Part shown: one piece after another, positions 9,613 through 18,969 of the stretch
Layout of the letters: each line of letters begins with the position of its first letter
How positions within the stretch are numbered: position 1 is the stretch's first letter
NCBI RefSeq assembly: GCF_001766235.1
Contig: NZ_CP015164.1
Coordinates: forward strand, 1,825,001 to 1,889,000
Length of the DNA: 64,000 nucleotides
DNA from: Acetobacter ascendens
GTDB taxonomy: Bacteria > Pseudomonadota > Alphaproteobacteria > Acetobacterales > Acetobacteraceae
Reading direction: 5' to 3'
Program-made: the position numbers and the translations under genes
Notes under the pieces: generated by a model
Database searches by the model: none
The model's input: only the letters and a program-made list of their open reading frames with translations
What the model was told of the DNA's origin: nothing

Positions 9613-9684
9613 GGGCAGTTCCGTTGCTGCACGCACCGCACGGGAAAAACAAAAATGCCCGCGCAACTAGATGCAGAGTATCTA

Positions 9685-10551
9685 TCATGAGCCTTCTGGC
9701 GCGGGAACATGCGGTTTTATGCTTTCTTCCGCAACTTCTGGCGTTATCTCTGCCTGCGCATCTATATTTTCAGCACCTTCGGCTAGATCAACCTCCGTTT
9801 GTAACGCACTATCCGGTTCTGCATCAGCGTCTGATGTATCAGGCGTATGTTCCGTTTGGTCTGTGGACTCTTGCGCGCCTTTTGCAAAAGCAATTTCTGT
9901 TTGTGGCCGCCCCATTGCCCCTGCATTTTCAGGCACTTCCACCAACAGTTCTTCCCTACGTGGCAGGTCAGCCAAAGAGCGTAAACTAAAGTGACGTAGA
10001 AAATCCTGAGTTGTGCCCCACAACACCGGCCGCCCCGGCACTTCCTTGCGCCCTTTTGGCATGATGAGTGCAGATTCTATCAGCGTATCCAGCACATTCT
10101 GCCCAAGGCTTACGCCACGTATTTCTTCTATTTGCACGCGCGTGCAGGGCTGGTGATAAGCAATAATCGCCAGTGTTTCCATAACCGCGCGTGAAAAACG
10201 GCGAGGCCGTTCAAGCACACGCGTAAGAGCTGGCGCCAAATCTGGCGCTGTCCGAAACTGCCACCCTCCGGCTATTTCAACAGGCATTACACCTCGGCCA
10301 TTGTAACGCTGCACAAGGGCTTGCAAAACGGCCGTAACAAAAGCGGCCAGATTATCTACACCATCTGGCACAAGCTGGCGCAATTCCAGCAACTCCGCCA
10401 AGCGGCGCGCACTTACGGGTTCGGTAGACGCAAAAATAAGTGCTTCAGCCAAGCGTAGAGCTTCTTCTGAAACCATAGTGTTTTCAGGCTGAACCACCTT
10501 AATGGTCTCTGCACTTTCAAAAGCAGTATTATCCGCTGTGTCAGTGGTCAT
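9685..10551 (-). CDS. scpB: Segregation and condensation protein B
   Basis: This is the winged-helix kleisin-interacting subunit of the SMC-ScpAB condensin, which compacts and resolves chromosomes. The core (about residues 25-190) carries LAEALIFASTEPVSARRLAEL and the AIIAYHQPCTRVQIEEIRG signature of the family. An acidic, low-complexity tail of about 90 residues follows, longer than in many homologues. The start overlaps the stop of scpA by four bases. Confidence 0.95.
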   Translation of the reverse strand: MTTDTADNTAFESAETIKVVQPENTMVSEEALRLAEALIFASTEPVSARRLAELLELRQLVPDGVDNLAAFVTAVLQALVQRYNGRGVMPVEIAGGWQFRTAPDLAPALTRVLERPRRFSRAVMETLAIIAYHQPCTRVQIEEIRGVSLGQNVLDTLIESALIMPKGRKEVPGRPVLWGTTQDFLRHFSLRSLADLPRREELLVEVPENAGAMGRPQTEIAFAKGAQESTDQTEHTPDTSDADAEPDSALQTEVDLAEGAENIDAQAEITPEVAEESIKPHVPAPEGS

Positions 10552-11465
10552 GCATTTTGTGCTTCTTCTGTGGAAAGGGTGCTTTCAGCGCCATCATGCC
10601 CAGGTTCGTGAGTTTCTTCATGCGGGCGCAACATAATCTGCCCAAACACCTCTTCCTGCCGCAATTCCAGCCTTCCACTTTTTGCCAATTCCAGCCCTGC
10701 AATAAGTGTACCTGCCACAGCAGCACGCCGTTGGCGCACAGCATCTGCACCTTCTGCCTGTTCAGGCAAGACATCTGGCAAAAAAATATCCAGACTGCTC
10801 CAGCCCGGTGGCGTTTCTCCTAACAGACGTGTCAGCCTGCTTAAGGCATCTTGCACTGTCCAGAACCGTAACGTGCGTGGCGCATAAATACGCTTGCGCG
10901 CATTACGCCGCATGGCTGCCATATAGGCCCGCATAAGCTGTGGCATATCCAGCGCCAGACCAGAACGGTCTATTTCTACCAGATCTTCTGCTACACCACG
11001 GGCAAACACATCCCGCCCCAATCTGGGTCTGTCATCCAGCCAGCGGGCCAGTTCACCCATACAGGCAAGCTCTATCAGCCGCTCCTGCAACAGTTCTGCG
11101 GCTTCTTCACCTTCTACGGCGAGTTCATCATCCGGGGGAAGTAGCAGACGGGATTTAAGCCATGCCAGCCATGCCGCCATAACCAACCAGTCTGCGGCCA
11201 GTTCTAACCGAACCCGACGAGCATTTTCTACAACGGCAAGATATTGTTCTACCAGTTGCAGAATAGAAATACGCGCCAGATCAACCTTTTGCGCCCGTGC
11301 CAGATCAAGCAGAAGGTCCATAGGGCCTTCAAACCCCTCCAGACGCAACAAAGGCACACGTGGCACCTGCTCTGCCTGCGTATCAACATGAGCGGGCAGC
11401 ACACCGGAAACCTCTGCTGGGCTTAGCGCACTTTCAACATCTGCCTGCGTGTGTCCTGCTTCCAT
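10548..11465 (-). CDS. scpA: Segregation and condensation protein A
   Basis: This is the kleisin subunit that bridges the SMC heads. The family hallmark LEGFEGPMDLLLDLARAQKVDLARISI is present near the N-terminus, and the C-terminal winged helix ends around LELRQEEVFGQI. The ATG at 11465 gives about 305 residues; an upstream ATG at 11507 would overlap the preceding SPOR gene and adds residues that are not conserved. It is translationally coupled to scpB. Confidence 0.94.
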   Translation of the reverse strand: MEAGHTQADVESALSPAEVSGVLPAHVDTQAEQVPRVPLLRLEGFEGPMDLLLDLARAQKVDLARISILQLVEQYLAVVENARRVRLELAADWLVMAAWLAWLKSRLLLPPDDELAVEGEEAAELLQERLIELACMGELARWLDDRPRLGRDVFARGVAEDLVEIDRSGLALDMPQLMRAYMAAMRRNARKRIYAPRTLRFWTVQDALSRLTRLLGETPPGWSSLDIFLPDVLPEQAEGADAVRQRRAAVAGTLIAGLELAKSGRLELRQEEVFGQIMLRPHEETHEPGHDGAESTLSTEEAQNA

Positions 11466-11485
11466 TCTGCCAGACCAGTTACAGC

Positions 11486-12463
11486 TTACTGCCGCACTGC
11501 CATACACGCCATGCCGCGTTCTCGCACTGCAGAACAGAATTCACGCGCAGTTGCCACAGAAGCAAAGCCTTTTACCCGCAAGCGATAGAACGTGGCATTA
11601 TTCTGCTCCGTCCGCACGAAGGAAGGCGTGCTATCTCCGAATAAGGTGGGATAACGAGACTTCAGGCGTGACCACTCCTTACGTGCCTCATCTTCGTTCT
11701 GCACCGCAGCCAGCTGCACCTGATACTTTCCACCCTCTACACCGCCATGTGGCACAGTTGATGTTTTTGTATCAGCCGGCGCTGCTTTACTTGTTGCAGC
11801 AGTATCCTTGGTTGGAACAGGCGTGGCTGGCTTGGGTTTCGGGTTATTTTCAACCGATTGCGCAGCCGCAGTATCCCCTTCCTCTCCGCCAGTAGAGGCT
11901 TCAGTTTCTTCCTGCGCAGGAGTGCTTTGTGCATCTGCCGAAGGTGCCGCTGCCGTTGGTTCTGCACCTGCTCCTTCAGCTCCTATTGCCGGAACTGGTG
12001 CCCCCTCTGTCTTACCAGAATCATTCCCTCCCTGTGCGCCGTATTGGGCAGCCAAGGCTTCGGGATTAGGTTTTTCTGGGGCCGGAACAGGGTGTGCTTT
12101 TGGGTCACCTTCCTCATCCGGCATGGCAACAGAATCAAGCTGCATTCCACCCGGATCAACCGGCTTTGTGCGCATAGAAACCGGCGGCGGCCCCATAATG
12201 GCGATGCCATGCTGATGGTGCCCCATCAGCGCCCAGCCACCAATACCCAACACCAGCAAACCACCCAGACCGGCAGCCCCATAAACCAGACGCCGCGTGC
12301 CCGTATCACTACTTAAAAAGCGGGTCAGCACGTTCTCCGTTGGGCGGCTACCCACAGCAGATGGCCGCGTAGGTGCTGGATCTTCGTAATCCATGCTCAT
12401 GCGCTCACGCGCACGGCTGATCCTGTCATCTGCTGAAAATTTGGGGCGGTCTTCATCACTCAT
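11486..12463 (-). CDS. SPOR-domain inner-membrane protein
   Basis: This is a bitopic protein of 325 residues: a cytoplasmic N-terminus, one membrane span (about residues 53-75, LVYGAAGLGGLLVLGIGGWAL), a long proline-, alanine- and glutamate-rich periplasmic linker, and a C-terminal SPOR domain (YQVQLAAVQNEDEARKEW onwards). SPOR domains bind denuded peptidoglycan at the division septum, so a division or cell-wall role is inferred. It starts one base inside the argS stop codon. In relatives nagZ often follows; here scpA follows directly. Confidence 0.9.
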   Translation of the reverse strand: MSDEDRPKFSADDRISRARERMSMDYEDPAPTRPSAVGSRPTENVLTRFLSSDTGTRRLVYGAAGLGGLLVLGIGGWALMGHHQHGIAIMGPPPVSMRTKPVDPGGMQLDSVAMPDEEGDPKAHPVPAPEKPNPEALAAQYGAQGGNDSGKTEGAPVPAIGAEGAGAEPTAAAPSADAQSTPAQEETEASTGGEEGDTAAAQSVENNPKPKPATPVPTKDTAATSKAAPADTKTSTVPHGGVEGGKYQVQLAAVQNEDEARKEWSRLKSRYPTLFGDSTPSFVRTEQNNATFYRLRVKGFASVATAREFCSAVRERGMACMAVRQ

Positions 12464-14262
12464 CAGCGCATTTCCTCCACGGGTTCCACACCCATGACTG
12501 CAAGACCAGAGCGGATAACTACCGCCGTAGCTGCAACAAGGGCAAGACGCGCACGGGTGGACTCTACGGCATCAGGCTGAAGGAAGCGCAAAGAGGCATC
12601 ATCCCGGCCACGATTCCATAGGGCATGAAAATCACCCGCCACATCGGCAAGGTAGAAGGCCACACGATGGGGTTCCCGCGCAAGCGCTGCGGCTTCCACC
12701 ATACGCGGCCATTCTGCCAGACGGCGGATAAGCGCCATTTCGGCATCTGCTGTCAGAGATTCGAGCGATGCAGAGGCAAGAGCACCATCGTCCGTATCAC
12801 CATACACGGCGGCTTCTGCTGCGGCCCGCAACACGGAGCGGCAGCGTGCATGGGCATACTGCACATAAAACACCGGGTTATCGCGCTGCTGCGCTACAAC
12901 CAAATCAAGATCGAACTCCATCTGGGCGTCGCTCTTGCGGGTCAGCATGGTAAAGCGCACCGCATCACGCCCGACTTCATCAATCAGATCACGCAAAGTA
13001 ACAAACGTACCAGCACGTTTGGACATTTTAACGGGCTGCCCATCACGCAGAATATGCACAATCTGGCATAGCACCACTTCAAGCGGCACCGTATCGCCCG
13101 TAATTGCCTTAACGGCGGCCTTCATGCGTTTGACGTAACCACCGTGATCGGCACCCCAAACGTCAATCATCATCTGCGCACCGCGCGCTACCTTGTCTGC
13201 ATGATAGCCAATATCGTTGGCAAAATAGGTATTGGTGCCATCAGACTTGCGCAGCGGGCGATCAACATCATCCCCAAACTGAGTGGAACGGAACAGAAGC
13301 TGCTCGCGCTCTTCCCAATCTTCCGGCAGCTTGCCTTTGGGTGGCTCCAGCACGCCTTCATACAACAGGCCCTGCTGTTCGAGCTTGCTGATAGCCGCAT
13401 CTGTTACGCCACGGCGCAGCACTTCGGCTTCTGATGTAAACACATCATGATGCACGCCAAGGGCTGCCAAATCTTCCTTAATAGCCGTGAGCATATGCGC
13501 CACGGCAAAACCGCGCACTGTTTCCAGCCATGTGGCTTCTGGCGCTGGCAGAGGCGCCCCATCGGCATCAGTTTCTGTCAGCTTGTTTCCGTATTCCGCA
13601 GCCAGTTCCATACCTACGGGAATAAGGTATTCCCCTTGATATTGCAGGCCACCCGGTGCCAGCGCAGAAAAATCATCCTGCGTCATTTTGGTACCAAGGG
13701 CTTGCAGGTAACGCCAGTAGGCTGCCCATGCCAGCGCCCTGACCTGTGCACCGGCATCATTAATGTAAAATTCCTTGGTAACAGCAAAGCCTGCCTTGGC
13801 CATAAGGTTAGCAAGGGCATCCCCCACCACGGCGCCACGGCAATGCCCAACATGCATTGGCCCTGTTGGGTTGGCGGAAACATATTCCACATTCACCCGT
13901 AGGCCCTTGCCTGCCTGAGATGCCCCATAGGCTTCACCCGCATTCAACACTGCGGGCAGGATGCCGCGCATGACATCGGGCTTGAGCGTAATGTTGACAA
14001 ACCCCGGCCCTGCAGCGGCTACAGAGGCAACTCCTTCTACCTTTTGCAGGGCGGTTACCAGATCAGCCGCAATATCTGCCGGTTTACGGCGTGCCACCTT
14101 GGCCAGCAGCAGAGCGGCATTGGTTGCCATATCTCCGTGCGAGGGGTCTCGCGTTGGAGTCAGTTCCACGCGGGCCAGCGTTTCTTCCGGCACATTGGGC
14201 AGCAGTTCCTGCACAATGGCCAGAACATGTTGACGGTAACGCTGAAACACACAGTCAGACAT
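12463..14262 (-). CDS. argS: Arginyl-tRNA synthetase
   Basis: This class I synthetase of 599 residues charges tRNA-Arg. The ATP-binding HIGH motif appears as HVGHCRG after SANPTGP, and the KMSKS loop as KMSKRAG. The C-terminal DALR anticodon-binding domain contains VQYAHARCRSVLR. The start ATG at 14262 is well placed. It begins a long run of same-strand genes through serS. Confidence 0.98.
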   Translation of the reverse strand: MSDCVFQRYRQHVLAIVQELLPNVPEETLARVELTPTRDPSHGDMATNAALLLAKVARRKPADIAADLVTALQKVEGVASVAAAGPGFVNITLKPDVMRGILPAVLNAGEAYGASQAGKGLRVNVEYVSANPTGPMHVGHCRGAVVGDALANLMAKAGFAVTKEFYINDAGAQVRALAWAAYWRYLQALGTKMTQDDFSALAPGGLQYQGEYLIPVGMELAAEYGNKLTETDADGAPLPAPEATWLETVRGFAVAHMLTAIKEDLAALGVHHDVFTSEAEVLRRGVTDAAISKLEQQGLLYEGVLEPPKGKLPEDWEEREQLLFRSTQFGDDVDRPLRKSDGTNTYFANDIGYHADKVARGAQMMIDVWGADHGGYVKRMKAAVKAITGDTVPLEVVLCQIVHILRDGQPVKMSKRAGTFVTLRDLIDEVGRDAVRFTMLTRKSDAQMEFDLDLVVAQQRDNPVFYVQYAHARCRSVLRAAAEAAVYGDTDDGALASASLESLTADAEMALIRRLAEWPRMVEAAALAREPHRVAFYLADVAGDFHALWNRGRDDASLRFLQPDAVESTRARLALVAATAVVIRSGLAVMGVEPVEEMR

Positions 14263-14309
14263 AAAACACTTAACCCCGTAATAGTAAGAAAGCGCTGGAA
14301 GCGCGTTTA

Positions 14310-15470
14310 TCAGCCTGCAACAGACAGGTCCGTCAACCGTCTATGTTCTTCCATCGCATAGCGATCTGTCATGGAAGCTACATAATCCGCCACCACACGC
14401 CGTAACCCTGTGGCATCTTTTCCCTCTGCCTCCCGCTGCCATTCAGCCGGCAACAGAGATGGCGACTCCGTAAGCGTATCAAAAAGCTCCGCTGTAACGT
14501 GCCGGGCTTTATGCGTCATACGGTTCACACGCCAATGCCGATACAAATGAGCAAACAGAAACTTACGGATACCTTTATTGGCCTGAGCCATGGGTTCGTG
14601 AAACGCCACGACTGGGCCGGAAGCAGCACGTATATCCTCCACATGCCGAGGCGCCAGCCCCTGCAAGCGTTCACGCGTGCAGATCAGCACATCCGTAACC
14701 AGTTTATGAATAACCCGGCGCACCATTTCATGGCGAATACGTTGTAAGGTCCGCTTATCCTGAGAAGGCAGGTCAGCCGCAGCCTTCCGCACTTCAAACA
14801 GTTCTTCCCCCACCACTGGCACATCCACCAGATCATCCAGCGAGAGCAGGCCCGATTTCACGCCATCATCTAGATCATGCCCGTGATAGGCAATGTCATC
14901 TGCCAGCGCCGCAACCTGCGCCTCGGCTGAGGCATATGTGGAAAGTTCCAGCGGGAACAGCGCATCCAATTCCAGCAATCGCGCAGGCGCACGTTTAACT
15001 GGGCCATTATGTTTGGCCAGCCCTTCTAACGTCTCCCACGTCAGGTTCAATCCATCAAACGCCAGATATCGGCGTTCCTTCAACATCACCTGCCGGAGGG
15101 CCTGCGTGTTATGGTCAAACCCGCCCCATTCCTGCATATGAGCAGACAGTGCATCTTCTCCTGCATGCCCAAAGGGTGTGTGCCCTAAGTCATGCGCCAA
15201 AGCGACGGCTTCTGTCAGATCTTCATCCAGCTTTAGAAATCGAGCCATGGAGCGAGCCACCTGCGCCACTTCCAAAGAATGCGTCAGGCGCGTACGAAAG
15301 AAATCTCCCTCATGGTTCACAAACACCTGAGTTTTATATTGCAGGCGGCGAAAGCCCGAAGAATGAATAACCCTATCCCGATCACGCTGCCACGGTGAAC
15401 GTGTAAGAGATTCTGGCTCATCATACAGGCGGCGCGCTCGGCCTTCTCCCGGTTGAACGGCATAGGGCAT
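14310..15470 (-). CDS. dgt: dGTP triphosphohydrolase-like protein
   Basis: This is an HD-domain enzyme that removes triphosphate from dNTPs and so helps set nucleotide pools. The metal ligands are visible as THSLEVAQVARSMAR and AHDLGHTPFGHAGEDAL, preceded by the family start region SPWQRDRDRVIHSSGFRRL. The ATG at 15470 gives 386 residues; a GTG at 15530 would add 20 more, and the choice is open. It is transcribed away from erpA, with a short shared intergenic region, an arrangement common in Alphaproteobacteria. Confidence 0.93.
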   Translation of the reverse strand: MPYAVQPGEGRARRLYDEPESLTRSPWQRDRDRVIHSSGFRRLQYKTQVFVNHEGDFFRTRLTHSLEVAQVARSMARFLKLDEDLTEAVALAHDLGHTPFGHAGEDALSAHMQEWGGFDHNTQALRQVMLKERRYLAFDGLNLTWETLEGLAKHNGPVKRAPARLLELDALFPLELSTYASAEAQVAALADDIAYHGHDLDDGVKSGLLSLDDLVDVPVVGEELFEVRKAAADLPSQDKRTLQRIRHEMVRRVIHKLVTDVLICTRERLQGLAPRHVEDIRAASGPVVAFHEPMAQANKGIRKFLFAHLYRHWRVNRMTHKARHVTAELFDTLTESPSLLPAEWQREAEGKDATGLRRVVADYVASMTDRYAMEEHRRLTDLSVAG

Positions 15471-15653
15471 CAGATCCCTGCATTCTGTCGTGTCTGGCAC
15501 CCCTGCGGTTTCCTTTGCTGCACGGTCCACCAGCCTATTGCCGGCATCTAATCCGAATGAAACTTATAGGAGTTTAGAATATTCCGCCAAAGTTGACTAT
15601 TCTTGGCATCTTGCCCCTTCAAACCAGAGGGCGCGCAAGCTATTTAAGAGAGT

Positions 15654-16022
15654 ATGACACAGCCAACACCCTTTTCCGTTTCGGAATCTGCAGCAAACCG
15701 CATTGCCAGCGTGATTGCCAAAAAGCAGGTCACTGCCGCCCCAGAAAATCCTGCACCGGTTGCCATGCGCGTATCTGTAGAAGCCGGGGGATGTAACGGC
15801 TTTCAGTATCTTTTTACACTCATCCCTGCGGCTGATATTGCAGCGGATGATACGCGCATAGAAAGAAACGGCGCACTGGTTGTGGTTGATCCTGCCAGCA
15901 TGGATTTGCTGGCAGGCGCAGAGCTTGATTTTGCAGACAAGCTGATGGGCGCACATTTTGCAGTGAACAACCCTAATGCTGCGTCTTCCTGCGGCTGTGG
16001 CACAAGCTTTTCTGTGGCATGA
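15654..16022 (+). CDS. erpA: Iron-sulfur cluster insertion protein (HesB/IscA type)
   Basis: This A-type carrier hands 2Fe-2S or 4Fe-4S clusters to apo-enzymes. It has 122 residues. The three conserved cysteines are in GGCNGFQY and SSCGCGTSF. The core fold matches IscA/ErpA; ErpA is chosen on context, so the symbol is less sure than the family. It overlaps xth by four bases. Confidence 0.9.
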   Translation: MTQPTPFSVSESAANRIASVIAKKQVTAAPENPAPVAMRVSVEAGGCNGFQYLFTLIPAADIAADDTRIERNGALVVVDPASMDLLAGAELDFADKLMGAHFAVNNPNAASSCGCGTSFSVA

Positions 16023-16804
16023 AACTCGCAACTTGGAACGTAAACTCCGTCCGGCAACGCCTGGATCTGGTTTTGGATTGGCTAAAGCGCGAACAACCAG
16101 ACGTGCTGATGATGCAGGAAATCAAGTGCGAGACGGACCTGTTCCCTAAATCTGCGTTTGAGGATGCTGGCTATGGTTGCGCCGTAGTAGGGCAGAAATC
16201 CTACAACGGGGTTGCCACCCTTGTGCGCGGAGATTTTAGCGTAACGACTGATCATCTCCCCAGTTTTTCAGACCCAGCAGCGCGGTATGTAGAAATACGC
16301 ACCCAAGGTGTTGTGTTAGGTAATCTGTATCTGCCCAATGGCAATTCGGGCGGAGAACAGGGCTATGCCACCAAGCTTGAATTCTTAAACGCCCTTACAG
16401 CCCGCGCGCGCTTGTTGCTGGCAGAAGAAACAGATTTTGTATTGGCGGGTGACTATAATATCTGCCCTGCCCCCATAGATTGCGCCCCCGGAGCCCTTGG
16501 CCCAGAAGATGCGCTTGTACGCCCACAAAGCCGGGCCGCGTATCGGCGCCTGTTATGGTTGGGGCTGACGGATGCTTTACGGGCAGTGCACCCAACAGGC
16601 GCAGCTTACACATTCTGGGATTATCAGGCCCGCGCGTGGGAGAGAGATTGTGGGCTGCGGATTGACCACATGCTGCTTTCGCCTCGCCTTGCAGAACGGC
16701 TGCAAACCGCTGAGTCAGATAGAAATGAACGCGCTATGCCGCGCCCATCTGACCATGTGCCATTTATTGTGACGTTAAAAGACCCAGCCAAACCAAACGT
16801 TTAA
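16019..16804 (+). CDS. xth: Exodeoxyribonuclease III
   Basis: This AP endonuclease/3'-exonuclease of base-excision repair has 261 residues. Motifs of the family are all present: LATWNVNSVRQRL, MMQEIKCE (metal glutamate), AGDYNICP, and the C-terminal RIDHMLLSPRL and PSDHVPFI (catalytic Asp-His). Its start overlaps the erpA stop, so the two are cotranscribed. Confidence 0.96.
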   Translation: MKLATWNVNSVRQRLDLVLDWLKREQPDVLMMQEIKCETDLFPKSAFEDAGYGCAVVGQKSYNGVATLVRGDFSVTTDHLPSFSDPAARYVEIRTQGVVLGNLYLPNGNSGGEQGYATKLEFLNALTARARLLLAEETDFVLAGDYNICPAPIDCAPGALGPEDALVRPQSRAAYRRLLWLGLTDALRAVHPTGAAYTFWDYQARAWERDCGLRIDHMLLSPRLAERLQTAESDRNERAMPRPSDHVPFIVTLKDPAKPNV

Positions 16805-16809
16805 AACGT

Positions 16810-16846
16810 AAAAACCCCGGCGTAATTCTACATTGCGCCGGGGTTA
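16810..16846 (-). terminator. Rho-independent terminator after the hydrolase gene
   Basis: A 10-bp stem (AACCCCGGCG with CGCCGGGGTT) is followed on the minus strand by a run of T. It lies 20 bp past the stop of the minus-strand hydrolase and also just past xth, so it may act in both directions. Confidence 0.8.
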
Positions 16847-16864
16847 AGTTACGTGCCTAAAATA

Positions 16865-17683
16865 TCAAACTCTTGCGTCTTGAACCGAGAGAAAATCCTT
16901 TAAAGCCGCGTTAAACAGCTCTGGTGCCTGCAAAAAGGCGAAGTGGCTTGTATCTGGCAAGAGCATCAAAGAGGCATCAGGAATATGCGCGGCAAGATAA
17001 TCCAGATGTGAGCGGTTGATCATCTCATCCCTGTCTCCATCCACAATCCATGCCGGGCAGCGGATAGCAGCCATCTGATCTTCCGTGAACAGTGCATCGT
17101 GCTGCCACTGCCAAAGGCCCCAAACATCTTTATAGAATGTCCCGAACTGGTCAGGCGTAGGAGAAAGCCGCTTATAATCCTGCTCAGCACGTTTCACAAA
17201 TGCATCCACCACTGGGTTATCACCACATTGCATGTTCAAGCCAGCCAATGACATATGTGGGCCATATGCAAAAATACGTGCAATTTTATCCGGATACGTT
17301 GCCGCCAGAATAATACTCTGCACGCCACCATCGCTCCAGCCGATAATACTGGCTTTAGGGATTTCCAGATGTTCCATGAGCCGTGCAATGTCATGCGCCA
17401 TCTGTTTGTAGCTCATGGGTTTATCGCCAAGCGTGCTACGCCCATGCCCCCTGCTATCAACAATAATCACACGGTGCGTTGGGGCCAGAAATGCCGCCTG
17501 CAAACCCCAGTAATCTGAGTTTGCCATACCACCATGCAGCATGATGACGGTATCTGCCCCCGCGCCACCTACTGCATAATATAACGAACACCCATTGATC
17601 TGAGCATGCTGCCCCTTGAAATTTGCCAAGGGTGCGGGCGTTGTCGGCAATGTTTGCCAACGTAAGTGTTTGCGATCAGACAT
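16865..17683 (-). CDS. Alpha/beta hydrolase
   Basis: This is a soluble hydrolase of 272 residues. It shows the oxyanion motif MLHGGMANSDYW, the nucleophile elbow GWSDGG, an acid in VDGDRDEM and the catalytic histidine in PDTSHFAF. The ATG at 17683 was chosen because AAGGAG sits at good distance upstream; an in-frame extension to 17710 lacks this. The family includes C-C bond hydrolases, esterases and haloperoxidase-like enzymes, and the substrate cannot be told. Confidence 0.85.
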   Translation of the reverse strand: MSDRKHLRWQTLPTTPAPLANFKGQHAQINGCSLYYAVGGAGADTVIMLHGGMANSDYWGLQAAFLAPTHRVIIVDSRGHGRSTLGDKPMSYKQMAHDIARLMEHLEIPKASIIGWSDGGVQSIILAATYPDKIARIFAYGPHMSLAGLNMQCGDNPVVDAFVKRAEQDYKRLSPTPDQFGTFYKDVWGLWQWQHDALFTEDQMAAIRCPAWIVDGDRDEMINRSHLDYLAAHIPDASLMLLPDTSHFAFLQAPELFNAALKDFLSVQDARV

Positions 17684-17807
17684 GCCTCTTCTCCTTAAAT
17701 CACAATGCAACGGGATATTTTCTGCCCGTTCATTTCTTCAATTTAGGAGCTTATTTTGTTATAACAACACCAGGGCAACCCATCATACCAGTTATACAGA
17801 ATTTCTT

Positions 17808-18848
17808 TCAAACCATTGGAGGGGGTGTTTGAAAATCTGCGGCTTTGCCTGCTTTTACGGCCTGCACAATCAACTTCCATCTTCTATACACTAAGTGTGG
17901 ATGCTGGAAATGATAGTAGATACTCTGCTTGTTTTTAAAAATAATCTTCGACAAAAAATATAAAATAATATTCGCATCATAAATATACTTATTTTTTACA
18001 AACTTTCTTTCAATATAAACACGATTCCGAATGGAAAAATAAGTTCGGGAAAAGTTTTCTTCTTCACGCAGCCAATGCTGTAATGCGGAATCATTGACCT
18101 GCCATGATAGTTCCAGATCTTTCAGGACACTATTCTGGCACGCCCAAATTTGCCCTCCGGTTTCTGTAATCCGCAGAGTAAAGTCATAATCATCAAAATA
18201 AAGAAAAAGACGCATATCCGGCAGGCCTATTTTTTGAATCCAGCTTTTATGAAACCAGAAACCACCATAAGCCGACATCTGCATTTGCAAACATTTTAGC
18301 CCATCCTTCTGCCAAACCTTTGCTTTTTGCTTCCGCAGCAACGTTTGCATGGAAAAGCCAAAAAATGAGTTTTTTGTAATGCCGTGATACTTACAGGTTT
18401 TAAAAAGTTTCTTATATGTTGTTTTATCTTCTCTAAAACTGCTTAGGCATATTTGCGCATTTGCGCCCATACCTGTCCATGCTTTGGAAAGGGCATTCAG
18501 GGAATCTGGCTCAGGCCTGTTATCATCATCCAGCACCCAGATATGCTGTGTATTTTCACGCGCCGCCGCCGCTTGAATAGCAGCATGAAAACCACCGGCA
18601 GAACCAGTGTTGGTTGGCAAACGCACAATGGTGAGACGATCTGTCCCGAATATTTCTGGCAATCTGGCAATTTCTGCCGCCACACTTTTTTCCGTGCCGT
18701 TATCTACAACAACGGCAGACCCAGCACCTGCACCAAAAACACCTTCTAAAACCTGCTTTAGAAATGGAACTCGGTTACCATACGTCACAATGGCCGCGCA
18801 TGTTCCTTGCAGAACTGTCTGCTTATTCCGTTCAAGAGTATCGTGCAT
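17808..18848 (-). CDS. Glycosyltransferase family 2
   Basis: The protein resembles rhamnosyl- and galactofuranosyl-transferases: CAAIVTYGNRVPFLKQVL opens the nucleotide-binding half, TNTGSAGGFHAAI follows, and WVLDDDNRPEPDSL is the metal/UDP-sugar site. A second aspartate motif lies in FLYFDDYDFTLR. The last 100 residues are rich in K, Y, F and I, and the DNA there is more AT-rich than its neighbours. The start at MHDTLERN (18848) is preferred; the frame is open to 18944. It follows the ELM1-like gene and the flippase on the same strand, which suggests a surface polysaccharide or lipopolysaccharide task. Confidence 0.82.
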   Translation of the reverse strand: MHDTLERNKQTVLQGTCAAIVTYGNRVPFLKQVLEGVFGAGAGSAVVVDNGTEKSVAAEIARLPEIFGTDRLTIVRLPTNTGSAGGFHAAIQAAAARENTQHIWVLDDDNRPEPDSLNALSKAWTGMGANAQICLSSFREDKTTYKKLFKTCKYHGITKNSFFGFSMQTLLRKQKAKVWQKDGLKCLQMQMSAYGGFWFHKSWIQKIGLPDMRLFLYFDDYDFTLRITETGGQIWACQNSVLKDLELSWQVNDSALQHWLREEENFSRTYFSIRNRVYIERKFVKNKYIYDANIILYFLSKIIFKNKQSIYYHFQHPHLVYRRWKLIVQAVKAGKAADFQTPPPMV

Positions 18849-18969
18849 GCACCTGTCTGCCCGTTGTGAAATGCCGTTATAAGTCGTCAGCCGAAACAGA
18901 CTTCCTAAAGGCAGAAACCATAAACGTGGCAAACATTGCCACACTATCCAGCATATCTAATGCTGATGC

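Noticed and set aside
9613-9684. Space for a hidden tatA between scpB and tatB
   Set aside because: 72 bp is too short for tatA, and no frame with a TatA helix is present.
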